This document shows positions 1 through 6,678 of a stretch of 8,531 nt of DNA, piece by piece. Source of the stretch: Akkermansiaceae bacterium (GTDB taxonomy: Bacteria > Verrucomicrobiota > Verrucomicrobiia > Verrucomicrobiales > Akkermansiaceae); contig JALZUH010000218.1 in the NCBI GenBank assembly GCA_023301645.1, positions 1 through 8,531 of the forward strand, in the 5' to 3' direction. The number at the start of each line of letters is the position of its first letter. The stretch's first letter is position 1. The notes beneath the pieces were generated by a model that worked only from the letters and a program-made list of their open reading frames with translations, was not told the origin of the DNA and searched no databases. A program made the translations under genes and the position numbers.

Positions 1-1471
1 CTGTCTCTTCTTCCTCCTCATTATCCCCTATTTCAGTTCGCCATGTTTCAAGTAGCTCACGGTGCTTCGCCATGACCTCTTGATACTCTGGATCGTTTGC
101 CAGATTATTAATCTGATGCGGGTCAGCCTCTATGTCGTAGAGTTCCTCGACTGCGCGCTCGCCAAACCAGTGCTTAGCCTGATAATCGGTGAGTTTTCCT
201 GATTGGTGTAATTGCTTTAAGTTCACCACGGCTGGTGCTGAATCACGATACTGAGGCTGCATCAATGGGCGCTCAGGAAAGTAGTTTTTGATGAAGCGAA
301 ATTGATCAGTTCGCACCGTTCTGATCTTATCAATCGTGTAGTCACAGCGGTCTCTTGCAGATGCGACGTATTCGAGTGGCTGATACGTATCAGAGAAGAG
401 ATTCTGCCCGTCGAGATAAGCTGGCAGATCGACACCACCTAGAGCAAGTGTAGTAGCTGGTATGTCGAGCGTGCTGGTAATGTCATTGACCACAGTGCCT
501 GCTTTGATCTTCGGGTGATTACCAACAATGATCATCGGCACATGCAGCCCACCCTCGTAACATAGCTGCTTATGTCTGAGTGATTTATTATTACCATGGT
601 CTGAGAAGTAGAAAATAATCGTATTCTCCAGCTCTCCGTCCTCTTCGAGCTTCTTCATGAGCTTACCAACTTGGTATGAGTGCCCACGCACACTATTGTA
701 GTGAACTACCCAGTTTTCGCGCTGGATGTCATTATCAGGATAATAAGGAGGAGGCATTAGCGCATCTGGGGCTAAGAGCTCATCTTCTGGACAGTATTGT
801 TGGTCCCCTTTGCCACCCCATAGTGTAACTTGGCCAAACCACGGCTGTGACGAATCGGGACGACTTGCCCATGTATTCGTATGAAGACTCTTATGATTAC
901 TTGCCCTGTTGCCCTGCCACCCATTCATGCCTGCCTGGTATGACTTTGCATTTCCCGCTTCATAAAGCGCTCTACGATCATAGTGGAAATTGTAATCATC
1001 CTTGCCTTGGTTAAACGTGTAGTAACCAGCTTCTCGCATGAGCTCTGGTATGGTCTTCATTCCTTCTGGCAGGTAAATGCGCCGCTTCTCAGGAACGACA
1101 CCTGATGAGGCACGTGAAGAACGGTGATGTTGCGTTCCAGTCGTAACCTGATGAGCCCCCACGATCATAGCAGAGCGAGTGGCAGAACACACAGGAGCTG
1201 GCACGTATGCGCGCTTAAAGAGGATGCCCTCATCTGCTAATGTGTCTAATGCTTCAGTATGCCCTTGATTAATTTCATCACCATAGCAGCCAAAGAGCGG
1301 GGATAAATCTTCGACAAAGATCCAGAGAATATTAGGCAGCTTAGCTGGCATACTTTTTGATTCATCTTGGGCTGATTGACTATAGGCAGCGCCTGCAAGC
1401 ATGAGGCTCGATAGGGTAATGAGCTTCCAGCTACCGGCTCTGTTTTTTCTTTTGAGATGATTAAATTTCAT
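1..1471 (-). CDS. Secreted sulfatase (arylsulfatase / N-sulfoglucosamine sulfohydrolase-like), C-terminus cut by window edge
   Basis: Translating the minus strand from the ATG at 1471-1469 gives 490 codons with no stop, so the 3' end lies outside the window. A basic N-region (residues 1-16) and a hydrophobic stretch (about 17-30) form a Sec signal peptide, so the enzyme is probably periplasmic or secreted. The alkaline-phosphatase-like sulfatase fold is clear. PNILWI at 46-51 is followed by metal ligands E54-D55. C95-S-A-T-R99 is the CxAxR active-site signature, in which C95 must be converted to formylglycine by a maturase. GKDDYNF spans 156-162, SDHGN (D291, H292) is the second metal site, and RHK at 299-301 precedes YEGGLHVP. 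A late ELYDIEADPHQINNLA segment is typical of the C-terminal sulfatase subdomain. The overall pattern resembles heparan N-sulfatase-like enzymes that desulfate polysaccharides; the substrate cannot be read from sequence. No Shine-Dalgarno is visible upstream. Confidence 0.93.
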   Translation of the reverse strand, partial: MKFNHLKRKNRAGSWKLITLSSLMLAGAAYSQSAQDESKSMPAKLPNILWIFVEDLSPLFGCYGDEINQGHTEALDTLADEGILFKRAYVPAPVCSATRSAMIVGAHQVTTGTQHHRSSRASSGVVPEKRRIYLPEGMKTIPELMREAGYYTFNQGKDDYNFHYDRRALYEAGNAKSYQAGMNGWQGNRASNHKSLHTNTWASRPDSSQPWFGQVTLWGGKGDQQYCPEDELLAPDALMPPPYYPDNDIQRENWVVHYNSVRGHSYQVGKLMKKLEEDGELENTIIFYFSDHGNNKSLRHKQLCYEGGLHVPMIIVGNHPKIKAGTVVNDITSTLDIPATTLALGGVDLPAYLDGQNLFSDTYQPLEYVASARDRCDYTIDKIRTVRTDQFRFIKNYFPERPLMQPQYRDSAPAVVNLKQLHQSGKLTDYQAKHWFGERAVEELYDIEADPHQINNLANDPEYQEVMAKHRELLETWRTEIGDNEEEEET

Positions 1472-1582
1472 AAATAGATAGGTGTTATGACTAGGTTCAC
1501 AGCCAAGGTTTTACGCAAGGTCTAGTAACAGCTTCATACATACGCAATCAAATGCGCAATTATTACTGAGTTCTTTTAACAT

Positions 1583-2200
1583 TTAATCACAACTCTTCGC
1601 GCCACCTTGCTCCTCAGCAGCCTGCTCAGCTAATTTAGCTGCTTTTCGCTCTTCTTTTTTGCGGCGTCGCGCACTTTGGAAAAAGCTCTGTAAAATCCCC
1701 AAGCACTCATCTGCCATCACTCCAGAGGAGACTTCACAGCGGTGATTGAGCGGTGGATTAGAATCCAGTAGATTAATCCACCCACCAGCAGCCCCTCCTT
1801 TAGCATCAGGGCAGCCATAGACTACTCGGTCTGGCCTACAGTGCACGATTGCGCCCGCACACATCGGGCATGGTTCCTTCGTCACATAGAGCGTGCAGCC
1901 CTCTAGCCGCCAGTCACCGATGGCGATCTGAGCTGCTGAGAGAGAGAGCATTTCGGCGTGCGCGGTAGCGTCTTTAAGTGTTTCCACCTGATTGGACGAG
2001 CGTGCGATCACCTTACCATCACGCACAATAATCGCACCAACCGGCACTTCCTTAGCGTCATAGGCCTTCTGCGCCTCACGTAGTGCTAGCTGCATGTAAT
2101 ACTCATCACCGCGCTCTTCAATTTGAAAGCCATCTTGAAAATCATAGGGGGCACCAGTGGGTAGATCATTAGGCGAATCTGTGCTCGTTTCATCAATCAC
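1583..2200 (-). CDS. tadA: tRNA-specific adenosine deaminase TadA
   Basis: A 205-residue cytidine/deoxycytidylate-deaminase-fold protein. It deaminates A34 to inosine in tRNA-Arg(ACG), a cytoplasmic and normally essential wobble modification. Zinc and catalytic residues are intact: H81-A-E83 (proton shuttle E83) and P110-C111-P-M-C114. Further TadA hallmarks are EVPVGAIIV (51-59), ATAHAE, the DAKGGAAG segment (132-139), LNHR (151-154) and ADEC (163-166). The start is GTG at 2200-2198; an in-frame TGA lies just upstream. The only other start is ATG at 2095-2093 (residue 36), but DEYYMQLAL (32-40) matches the first helix of known TadA, so the GTG start is favoured. This leaves an N-terminal extension of roughly 25 residues relative to E. 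coli TadA. The C-terminus carries a highly charged Arg/Lys/Glu/Ala tail from 178 on. It is divergent from rpe across 57 bases. Confidence 0.93.
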   Translation of the reverse strand: MIDETSTDSPNDLPTGAPYDFQDGFQIEERGDEYYMQLALREAQKAYDAKEVPVGAIIVRDGKVIARSSNQVETLKDATAHAEMLSLSAAQIAIGDWRLEGCTLYVTKEPCPMCAGAIVHCRPDRVVYGCPDAKGGAAGGWINLLDSNPPLNHRCEVSSGVMADECLGILQSFFQSARRRKKEERKAAKLAEQAAEEQGGAKSCD

Positions 2201-2257
2201 GCATTTAATGTGTCAAAAAAACTTCAAACTTCAAACTCAATACTACACACTCCCCAC

Positions 2258-2926
2258 ATGAAGAAATGGCAATACACCGATCGCATCATCGCCCCCTCTC
2301 TCCTCGCTGCCGATTTTGGCATCGTTAAGGAGGAAACAACGCGTGCGATTCACTCAGGAGCAGACTGGCTCCATCTCGATGTCATGGACGGTCACTTTGT
2401 GGATAATATCTCATTTGGCCCCGCCATTATCCAAGCCATACACGAGACCAATGACATCTTCCTCGACGTCCACTTGATGATCTCCAGACCAGATCACTTC
2501 CTACCCCGCTTCATCGAGGCAGGAGCCGACATGATCACCGTCCATGTAGAGGCAGACCACGACGTTTCTCAAACACTCAAGCGCATCCGCGAAGCTGGCT
2601 GTAAGGCAGGTATCGCACTCAACCCCGCTACCCCCATCGAGGAGGCTCTACCCTACCTCGACCAAATAGACATGCTCCTCTGCATGACCGTAGTGCCAGG
2701 CTTCGGAGGCCAGTCATTCATGGAGGAGATGATGCCTAAGGTCGCACGCGCAGCAGAGCTACGTAGCGAGCTCGGACTCAGCTACCACATCCAAGTCGAT
2801 GGAGGCATCGGCGTAGAAACAGCTGCTATCGCCACAGATGCAGGTGCCAATGTGCTCGTCGCTGGCTCATCCACTTTTAGCGCCCGTGACATGGGCCAAG
2901 CCATCCAAGCAATACGCGAGGTTTAA
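2258..2926 (+). CDS. rpe: Ribulose-phosphate 3-epimerase
   Basis: A 222-residue TIM-barrel enzyme interconverting D-ribulose 5-phosphate and D-xylulose 5-phosphate in the pentose phosphate pathway. Seen motifs, numbered from ATG 2258: IAPSLLAADF (11-20), H39-L-D41-VMDGHFV, D70-V-H72-LM, CKAGIALNPATP (115-126), PGFGGQSF (147-154), QVDGGIG (179-185) with D181, and the phosphate-binding AGSSTF (202-207). H39, D41, H72 and D181 are the expected metal ligands, with D41 and D181 as the acid/base pair. The frame stays open upstream to a GTG at 2210. However, ATG 2258 gives the normal family length and begins just before the conserved IAPS strand, so I start there. No Shine-Dalgarno precedes it; the leader is C-rich. 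The glcD-like gene follows after 35 bases on the same strand. Confidence 0.95.
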   Translation: MKKWQYTDRIIAPSLLAADFGIVKEETTRAIHSGADWLHLDVMDGHFVDNISFGPAIIQAIHETNDIFLDVHLMISRPDHFLPRFIEAGADMITVHVEADHDVSQTLKRIREAGCKAGIALNPATPIEEALPYLDQIDMLLCMTVVPGFGGQSFMEEMMPKVARAAELRSELGLSYHIQVDGGIGVETAAIATDAGANVLVAGSSTFSARDMGQAIQAIREV

Positions 2927-2961
2927 TCGGCCTCTCCCTCCTACACCCACTCTTGCCCTTC

Positions 2962-4344
2962 ATGGACACAACCTCAATGACTGCCGCTCTCGCCAAGCTG
3001 CTGAAAGAAGACCAAATCTCTACTTCTGATGAGATACGCGACGAACACGCATGCGACAAATGGCATGCTTTTTCACGACCTGACGTCGTCGTCTTTGCTG
3101 AGACTACAGAGGACGTATCTGCCGTGCTCAAATTCGCCTCACAGGAGAAAATACCAGTCTACACGCGCGCAGCAGGCACAGGACACACAGGAGCCAGCGT
3201 GCCTGTCAAAGGCGGTATTCTCATATCGATGATGCGCATGAATAGCATCATCGAGGTCAATCCCTCTGATGGCGTTGCCGTCGTCGAGCCCGGGGTGATC
3301 AATAGCGACCTCCAGTCCGCCGCCCGTGAACACGGCTGGTATTACCCACCCGATCCTGCCTCACTAAAAGAATGCACCATCGGTGGCAACATCGCCACCA
3401 ATGCAGGCGGCCCACGCTGCCTCAAGTATGGCGTGACTAAGCAATACGTTCTCGGTCTCAAAGTCGTGCTCGCCTCTGGTGAGATACTACGCACAGGTGG
3501 CCGCTGTCACAAGAACTCCACAGGCTTTGACCTTACTGGATTAATGGTCGGCTCCGAAGGCATGCTCGGCATCGTCACCGAGATCACCCTTCGGCTTATC
3601 CCGCACCCGCAGACTCGCGCTATGCTAGGGGCGTCGTTTCCAGACTTCACTGCTGCCGCTGCTGCCGTGCAGGCCATACTCGACTCTGGCACGCTACCAT
3701 CTGCACTAGAAATCACTGACGGCTTCACCATGGGCGCAGCACGCGCCTATCTCGGTGAGGAGAAAATGCCACCCGGAGACGCCTACCTCATGGTCGAAAT
3801 CGACGGCAATGAAGAGACCCTCGCCCGCGAATTACCACTCCTGAAGGACTTCTTACTCAAGCACCAAGCTGTGCAAATACAAGTAGCCCCTGACGAGCAG
3901 GCATGTGAGGCCATCTGGCAGCTCCGCCGTGACTTCTCCTACTCACTCAAGGCCACAGGGCTCAAGAAGCTCAATGAAGACATCGTCGTGCCCCGCTCTA
4001 AGCTCGTCGACCTGGTCAACTTCGCGGGTGAGCTACAGCAGGAAACAGGTATCCCCGTAGCCTGCTTCGGCCACGCTGGTGATGGTAACATCCACACCAA
4101 TATCATGGTGGAAAATTACGAAGATCCAGATATCAAGGCGGTCGCTGACAATGCTCTCAATAAACTCTTCACTTGGGTCATCGCAAACGACGGTGTCATC
4201 AGTGGTGAGCACGGTATTGGACTCGCCAAGAAACCATGGATTCGCCAAGCACTCGGTGACGTTTCGATGGACACCCACCTTGCCATCAAGCAAGCACTCG
4301 ATCCTGATAACATCCTCAATCCGGGCAAATTCCTCGACGCCTAA
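2962..4344 (+). CDS. glcD: FAD-linked 2-hydroxyacid oxidase, glycolate oxidase subunit GlcD-like
   Basis: A 460-residue flavoprotein of the vanillyl-alcohol-oxidase/GlcD family. The PCMH-type FAD-binding domain spans about residues 38-215: PDVVVFAETTEDV at 40-52, the FAD pyrophosphate loop RAAGTGHTG at 69-77, PPDPAS at 129-134, GGNIATNAGGPRCLKYGV at 141-158, and TGFDLTGLMVGSEGMLG at 187-203. The C-terminal FAD-oxidase domain includes NED (338-340), FGHAGDGNIH (369-378), GEHGIG (415-420) and the terminal NPGKF. The family oxidises glycolate, D-lactate or related 2-hydroxyacids and passes electrons to an iron-sulfur partner or the quinone pool. No glcE or glcF partner lies next to it, so the exact substrate is open and the symbol denotes family membership. 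ATG 2962 is chosen; an in-frame TTG at 2953 is less likely. It sits between rpe and ligA on the same strand, and no Shine-Dalgarno is seen. Confidence 0.88.
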   Translation: MDTTSMTAALAKLLKEDQISTSDEIRDEHACDKWHAFSRPDVVVFAETTEDVSAVLKFASQEKIPVYTRAAGTGHTGASVPVKGGILISMMRMNSIIEVNPSDGVAVVEPGVINSDLQSAAREHGWYYPPDPASLKECTIGGNIATNAGGPRCLKYGVTKQYVLGLKVVLASGEILRTGGRCHKNSTGFDLTGLMVGSEGMLGIVTEITLRLIPHPQTRAMLGASFPDFTAAAAAVQAILDSGTLPSALEITDGFTMGAARAYLGEEKMPPGDAYLMVEIDGNEETLARELPLLKDFLLKHQAVQIQVAPDEQACEAIWQLRRDFSYSLKATGLKKLNEDIVVPRSKLVDLVNFAGELQQETGIPVACFGHAGDGNIHTNIMVENYEDPDIKAVADNALNKLFTWVIANDGVISGEHGIGLAKKPWIRQALGDVSMDTHLAIKQALDPDNILNPGKFLDA

Positions 4345-4402
4345 CAAGCCCACCTCGCCCCTCTCTACTCTCATTTTTTCTAACCTCTCTATTTCTTAGC
4401 CC

Positions 4403-6655
4403 ATGAGTGACGACCTCTTTTCCTACAGTGCAGCCAAGCCGTCTCATTCAAGTTCCGATTCGGACTCTGTCGTTAAGGCTCGCATAGCAGAGCTCAGTAA
4501 GCAGCTCGACCACCATAATGAGCTCTACTACCAAGAGGCAGAGCCAGAAATCTCTGACGCCGAGTATGATCGCCTCATCAATGAGCTCAAAGGCCTCGAA
4601 AAAGAACACCCAGAACTCGCCCAGCAGGATTCGCCAACACAGCGAGTAGGTGGCGCGCCTCTTGAGGGATTTAGCCAAATACAGCACCTCGTGCCGATGC
4701 TCTCCATTGAGGACATCCATGAGCTCAAAGACGAAGAGCTTAGCCTACTGCAGCAGACCAGACCAACTGCTAAGCGCTCAGACAATCTAACTGACTGGTT
4801 CCAACGCTTTGAACGATCTCTGGGACACTCCGAGGTTGCGCTAAGCATTGAGCCCAAGATTGACGGTGTCGCCGTTTCTATCGTTTATAAAAATGGATAC
4901 TTCGACTACGCGGTGACTCGTGGTGACGGAGCGACGGGGGATGACATCAGTCAGAACATCCGCACCATCAAGTCGATCCCACTCAAGCTCCCTGAGGGTG
5001 CTCCTGCTCTCTTCGAGGTGCGCGGCGAGGTCTTTATGGCTAACGCCGCCTTTATTGCCCTGAATCAAAAGCGCCAAGAAGCAGGTGATCAGCTCTTTGT
5101 AAATCCGAGAAATGCCACTGCGGGCACACTCAAGCAACTCGATTCGAAGCTCGTCGAGAAACGCCCGCTTGACTGTATCTTCCACTCCTACGGCATGGTC
5201 GAAGACGCACCTTACCAGACGATTGAGCAATTTCAGGAAACACTCCGAGCCTATGGACTCAAGTCGAGCTCGTGGTTCCAAATGCCTACTACCATGGCGG
5301 AGCTACAGGCCGCCATTGAGCAGCTCGATAACGACCGCCACGACTTCCCCTACGCCACAGATGGGGCTGTCATCAAGGTCAATGAGCTCGAACTCCACAG
5401 TGTTCTGGGCTCTACTTCCAAACACCCTAAGTGGGCATGTGCCTATAAATTCCTCCCTGAGCAGGTTGAAACTCAGATCAAAAATATCACCATTCAGGTC
5501 GGACGCACAGGCGTGCTCACCCCAGTGGCAGAGCTAGAGCCTGTCTTCGTATCTGGCAGCACGGTGTCTCGCGCCACACTGCACAATCAAGACGAAATCG
5601 ATCGTAAGGACGTGCGTATCGGAGATCGTGTCATTATCGAAAAAGCAGGCGAAATCATCCCCGCCGTAGTGAAGGTGGTCAACACTGACGCTCCAAACCG
5701 TGGTGAGAAATTCAACCTCTACGACTTCACCCATGGCAGCTGCCCCTCATGTGCTAGCCCCATCGAACAAGAAGAGGGATTTGTGGCATGGCGCTGCCTG
5801 AACTTTGCCTGCCCCGCACAAGCCGTCACCCGTATCAAGCACTTCGCATCGCGTAAGGCACTCGACATCGACGGGCTTGGAACGGCGGTAGCTGAGAAGC
5901 TCGTCGAGACGAAAATGGTGAGCACGACCTTAGACCTATTTGATCTCGATATAGACACACTCCCCCACCTCCAGCTCGATCCAGCCCAGCTAGAGCTCGG
6001 CGAGAGTAAGCCGCGCAGACTGGGTGAAAAGCGAGCTGAGCAAATCATCAACTCACTCAATTCTGCTAAAGCATCCCCACTCTCTCGCTGGATCTACTCC
6101 ATGGGTATTGCCCAGATTGGCGAGTCAGCAGCCCGTGAAATCGCCCGCCTGCATCGAGACCTCATCGAAGTCTCCGAGTCAGAGATTCTCCGCGATCTTG
6201 CCGAACTGCCTGACTATAGCGAGCTTAGCGTTTCTAAACGCAAAAAGGAAAACCACCCACGACTCTCCAAGTATCAGATCGAGTCCGAGCTCGGCACCGT
6301 ATCCGCCCAGCATCTCGTCACCTTCTTCACCAGTGAGGGCGGTAAGGCTGTGCTCAACAAGCTCAGCACTCTAGGCATCAATCCCACATCTGATAACTAC
6401 GATCCTGAAAAGTCGGCTCACTCCGATAGCTCCTCTGCCATTGCGAGCAAAACATTCGTCATCACAGGCACCCTATCAAAGCCTCGGCCTGAGTTCAAAA
6501 AACTCATCGAGTCACTCGGCGGTAAAGTCTCTGGCTCGATCTCAGCAAAGACCGACTACCTACTCGCAGGCGAGAAAGCAGGCAGTAAGAAGGCAAAAGC
6601 TCAGGAGCTCGGTGTCACCGTGCTCGATGAAGCCGCCTTACATGCGATGATGTAG
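4403..6655 (+). CDS. ligA: NAD+-dependent DNA ligase LigA
   Basis: A 750-residue NAD+-dependent ligase that seals nicks in replication and repair. Domain order: Ia NAD-binding domain (about 24-95, with HNELYYQ at 38-44, SDAEYDRL and SPTQRVGG at 77-84). The adenylation domain carries nucleophile K152 in K-I-D-G, followed by TRGDGATGDD (172-181), FEVRGEV (204-210) and ATDGAVIKVN (318-327). The OB fold includes VGRTGVLTPVAELEPV (366-381) and GDRVIIEKAGEIIP (407-420). A four-cysteine zinc finger uses C447, C450, C465 and C470, then come HhH repeats (about 480-640) and a C-terminal BRCT domain (about 681-750). At 750 residues it is longer than the 671-residue E. coli enzyme. The excess is a Ser/Asp-rich N-terminal tail (about 22 residues), an insertion near 521-537 and a charged insertion near 600-625 in the HhH region. 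All catalytic motifs are intact. The start is the only plausible Met, with no Shine-Dalgarno but a pyrimidine-rich leader. Confidence 0.97.
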   Translation: MSDDLFSYSAAKPSHSSSDSDSVVKARIAELSKQLDHHNELYYQEAEPEISDAEYDRLINELKGLEKEHPELAQQDSPTQRVGGAPLEGFSQIQHLVPMLSIEDIHELKDEELSLLQQTRPTAKRSDNLTDWFQRFERSLGHSEVALSIEPKIDGVAVSIVYKNGYFDYAVTRGDGATGDDISQNIRTIKSIPLKLPEGAPALFEVRGEVFMANAAFIALNQKRQEAGDQLFVNPRNATAGTLKQLDSKLVEKRPLDCIFHSYGMVEDAPYQTIEQFQETLRAYGLKSSSWFQMPTTMAELQAAIEQLDNDRHDFPYATDGAVIKVNELELHSVLGSTSKHPKWACAYKFLPEQVETQIKNITIQVGRTGVLTPVAELEPVFVSGSTVSRATLHNQDEIDRKDVRIGDRVIIEKAGEIIPAVVKVVNTDAPNRGEKFNLYDFTHGSCPSCASPIEQEEGFVAWRCLNFACPAQAVTRIKHFASRKALDIDGLGTAVAEKLVETKMVSTTLDLFDLDIDTLPHLQLDPAQLELGESKPRRLGEKRAEQIINSLNSAKASPLSRWIYSMGIAQIGESAAREIARLHRDLIEVSESEILRDLAELPDYSELSVSKRKKENHPRLSKYQIESELGTVSAQHLVTFFTSEGGKAVLNKLSTLGINPTSDNYDPEKSAHSDSSSAIASKTFVITGTLSKPRPEFKKLIESLGGKVSGSISAKTDYLLAGEKAGSKKAKAQELGVTVLDEAALHAMM

Positions 6656-6671
6656 ACGGCTTTTCTCGTTT
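6630..6671 (+). terminator. Candidate Rho-independent terminator overlapping the ligA stop
   Basis: A nested hairpin can be drawn by eye. The outer 6-bp stem is AAGCCG (6630-6635) with CGGCTT (6657-6662). The inner 5-bp stem is TACAT (6639-6643) with ATGTA (6650-6654) around a 6-base loop. A T-rich run (TTTTCTCGTTTCT from 6661) follows on the plus strand only, so it would act on the rpe-glcD-ligA direction. The hairpin contains the ligA TAG stop. The internal mismatch and interrupted T-tract make it moderate evidence. It also fits the 23-base convergent gap, which leaves no room for a separate terminator. Confidence 0.45.
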
Positions 6672-6678
6672 CTAATGA

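Noticed and set aside
2204..2209. TTTAAT as a -10 box for rpe
   Set aside because: A 5/6 match, but no -35-like hexamer lies 16-18 bases upstream, so it is indistinguishable from chance in an AT-rich gap.
2211..2216. Minus-strand TTGACA just upstream of tadA as a promoter
   Set aside because: It is only 10 bases from the GTG start, so transcription would begin inside the gene, and no good -10 follows at the right distance. It would only make sense if ATG 2095 were the true start, which the conserved first helix argues against.
4841..5281. 146-codon minus-strand open frame inside ligA, with similar plus-strand frames such as 5112-5537
   Set aside because: They overlap the conserved adenylation and OB domains of ligA in other frames and have no recognisable domain or start signal.
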